Positions 4,576 to 5,544 of a stretch of 5,544 bases of DNA are shown one piece after another. The notes under the pieces are model-generated. The model saw only the letters and a program-made list of their open reading frames with translations. It was not told where the DNA came from and made no database searches. The DNA lies in NCBI GenBank assembly GCA_031267175.1, contig JAIRZP010000095.1, positions 1 through 5,544 on the forward strand, written 5' to 3'. Each line of letters starts with the position of its first letter. Within the stretch, counting starts at the first letter, position 1. The stretch is from Coriobacteriales bacterium. Lineage in GTDB: Bacteria > Actinomycetota > Coriobacteriia > Coriobacteriales > UBA8131. The translations under genes and the position numbers were made by a program.

Positions 4576-5544
4576 GCCGCACCCCCCTCCAGCTGCCTGA
4601 CCAGCGAGGTGAAGTACCCGCCCCGCGCACGGAGTTCCTCAAAGGTGCCGCTCTCAACGATCGTGCCGCCGTCCAGCACCCAGATGAGATCCATGTTTTG
4701 CATCCAATGCAGGCGATGGGTGGCAAAGAACACCAACTTCTCCTGCGTGAGCGCGAGCATCCTTTGCTTCAACTCCAGTTCTGTCTCTATGTCGAGGTGG
4801 GCCGTGGGCTCGTCAAAGAGCAGTATCCGCCGCCTGGTGTCGAGGCACACGCGCGCGAGTGCCACGCGCTGGGCCTGGCCACCGCTGAGCGCGCGCGCGC
4901 CTTCCCCGATCCTGGTATCGAGACCCTGGGGCAGTTCTGCAATCAAATCCTCCAGGTCCACCACGGCTACGGCCTGTTGAACCTCCGCATCGCTTGCCTC
5001 AGGATGGTAAAAGACGAGGTTCTCGCGAAGTGTGGCATGAAAGATATACGGGTTTTGGGGGAGCAGGGCAATCTGTTCCTGCCAATCAGGGCGCTTTAAG
5101 CTGCAAACCGGCGCGCCGTTTACGTGGAGGATGCCTGCGCTGGGCTCAGAAAAGCCAGCCAGCAGATTTATCAGGGTACTCTTGCCAGCTCCGCTCGCGC
5201 CGATTATCCCGACTTTGGTAAAGCCACTCACCTCAAAGGAGACCGCGTGCAAGGCCTCAAATATCTCGTGTGCTCCATCGTAGGTAAAGCCAAGATTACG
5301 CGCCGTAAGCTCTGCGTCGTTACTCCAGAGCGGCAGCACTCTCGTTGCGTCGCCTGCCTTGCCCGGTTCGCCTGCCCTCTCCCTCTTGGCTGCTCTCTGT
5401 GTTTCGTCTACCGTGTCATCCTCGCCAGCCCTTTTTGCCTCGTCTTCTCTCTCTGCCTTGCATGCTCTCTCTTCCCTGCCTGTTTCCTCGGCCGCCCCTG
5501 CCTTCTCCTGCCTTGCGCCTGCTATCATTGTCTGTATTGAGACC
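4572..5544 (-). CDS. cydD: CydD, C-terminal part with ATPase domain (5' part outside window)
   Basis: The frame is open to the window edge: the five codons before the ATG at 5528 read V-S-I-Q-T, so that ATG is probably internal and the membrane domain lies upstream. Numbering from that Met, about 65 charged residues (Glu, Lys, Arg, Ala, Gly) come first. The ATPase domain starts near DAELTARNLGFTYDG: Walker A G110-ASGAGKST, Q-loop Q158 in LLPQNPYIF, signature LSGGQ (214-218), Walker B ILLFDE (235-240) and H-loop H271. The tail ATHRLHWMQNMDLIWVLDGG is typical of CydD, as is pairing with cydC directly downstream. With CydC it forms the heterodimeric exporter needed for cytochrome bd assembly. 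All ATPase motifs are intact. The charged linker is much longer than the short one normal between the two domains. An ordinary ABC exporter cannot be excluded, but the CydC neighbour makes CydD the best call. Confidence 0.88.
   Translation of the reverse strand, partial: VSIQTMIAGARQEKAGAAEETGREERACKAEREDEAKRAGEDDTVDETQRAAKRERAGEPGKAGDATRVLPLWSNDAELTARNLGFTYDGAHEIFEALHAVSFEVSGFTKVGIIGASGAGKSTLINLLAGFSEPSAGILHVNGAPVCSLKRPDWQEQIALLPQNPYIFHATLRENLVFYHPEASDAEVQQAVAVVDLEDLIAELPQGLDTRIGEGARALSGGQAQRVALARVCLDTRRRILLFDEPTAHLDIETELELKQRMLALTQEKLVFFATHRLHWMQNMDLIWVLDGGTIVESGTFEELRARGGYFTSLVRQLEGGAA
4581..4590 (-). promoter_or_regulatory. Ribosome binding site of cydC
   Basis: Minus-strand GGAGGGGGGT lies inside the end of cydD, 5 bases before the cydC ATG. 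It confirms that the long N-terminal tail of CydC is translated. Confidence 0.65.

Noticed and set aside
4180..5099. Long plus-strand open frames opposite cydC and cydD
   Set aside because: They lie antisense to clear ABC transporter motifs and contain no recognisable family features; GC-rich DNA leaves such frames open by chance.

Overview
The window looks like chromosomal DNA from a GC-rich Gram-positive anaerobe, most likely a member of the Coriobacteriia (Eggerthellaceae-like). This placement is inferred from protein style: a LuxR-type C-terminus ending in a long helix, beside a TorD/DmsD-type chaperone, as I recall being common in that family, together with cydDC. There is no rRNA or other marker to prove it. 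There are seven protein genes, two of them cut by the window edges. No tRNA, rRNA, CRISPR array or insertion sequence was seen.

Layout. Bases 1-150 (+) are the 3' end of a LuxR-family regulator. Bases 151-271 form a structured leader with two hairpins and an 8-bp tandem repeat. Bases 272-925 (+) encode a TorD/DmsD-like chaperone for molybdenum-cofactor redox enzymes. Bases 926-2640 form a lower-GC insert with three genes: a Fic-domain gene on the minus strand (1006-1674), then, divergent from it, a nucleotidyltransferase/HEPN pair on the plus strand (1889-2230 and 2223-2609, overlapping by 8 bp). From 2698 to the right edge, on the minus strand, lie cydC (2698-4575) and the 3' part of cydD (4572 to beyond 5544), with an ATGA stop/start overlap.

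How the genes work together. The outer genes concern respiration and its assembly. The TorD-like protein would guard a molybdoenzyme precursor before Tat export, and the LuxR protein may control such a locus. CydDC is the heterodimeric ABC transporter needed to assemble cytochrome bd oxidase. The middle three genes look like an inserted toxin-antitoxin or defence module. Both Fic and MNT families include enzymes that move AMP onto targets, and HEPN proteins are commonly RNases or toxins silenced by MNT partners. The Fic protein has Gln where the catalytic His is expected, and the HEPN protein lacks the usual R-x4-6-H motif, so neither can be assumed to act in the textbook way.

The points most worth a second look are the Fic motif change, the AMP-transfer-themed island with its compact divergent control region, the hairpin plus octanucleotide repeat in front of torD, and the hydrophilic additions to both Cyd proteins: a decapeptide-repeat N-terminal tail on CydC and a long charged linker before the CydD ATPase domain.
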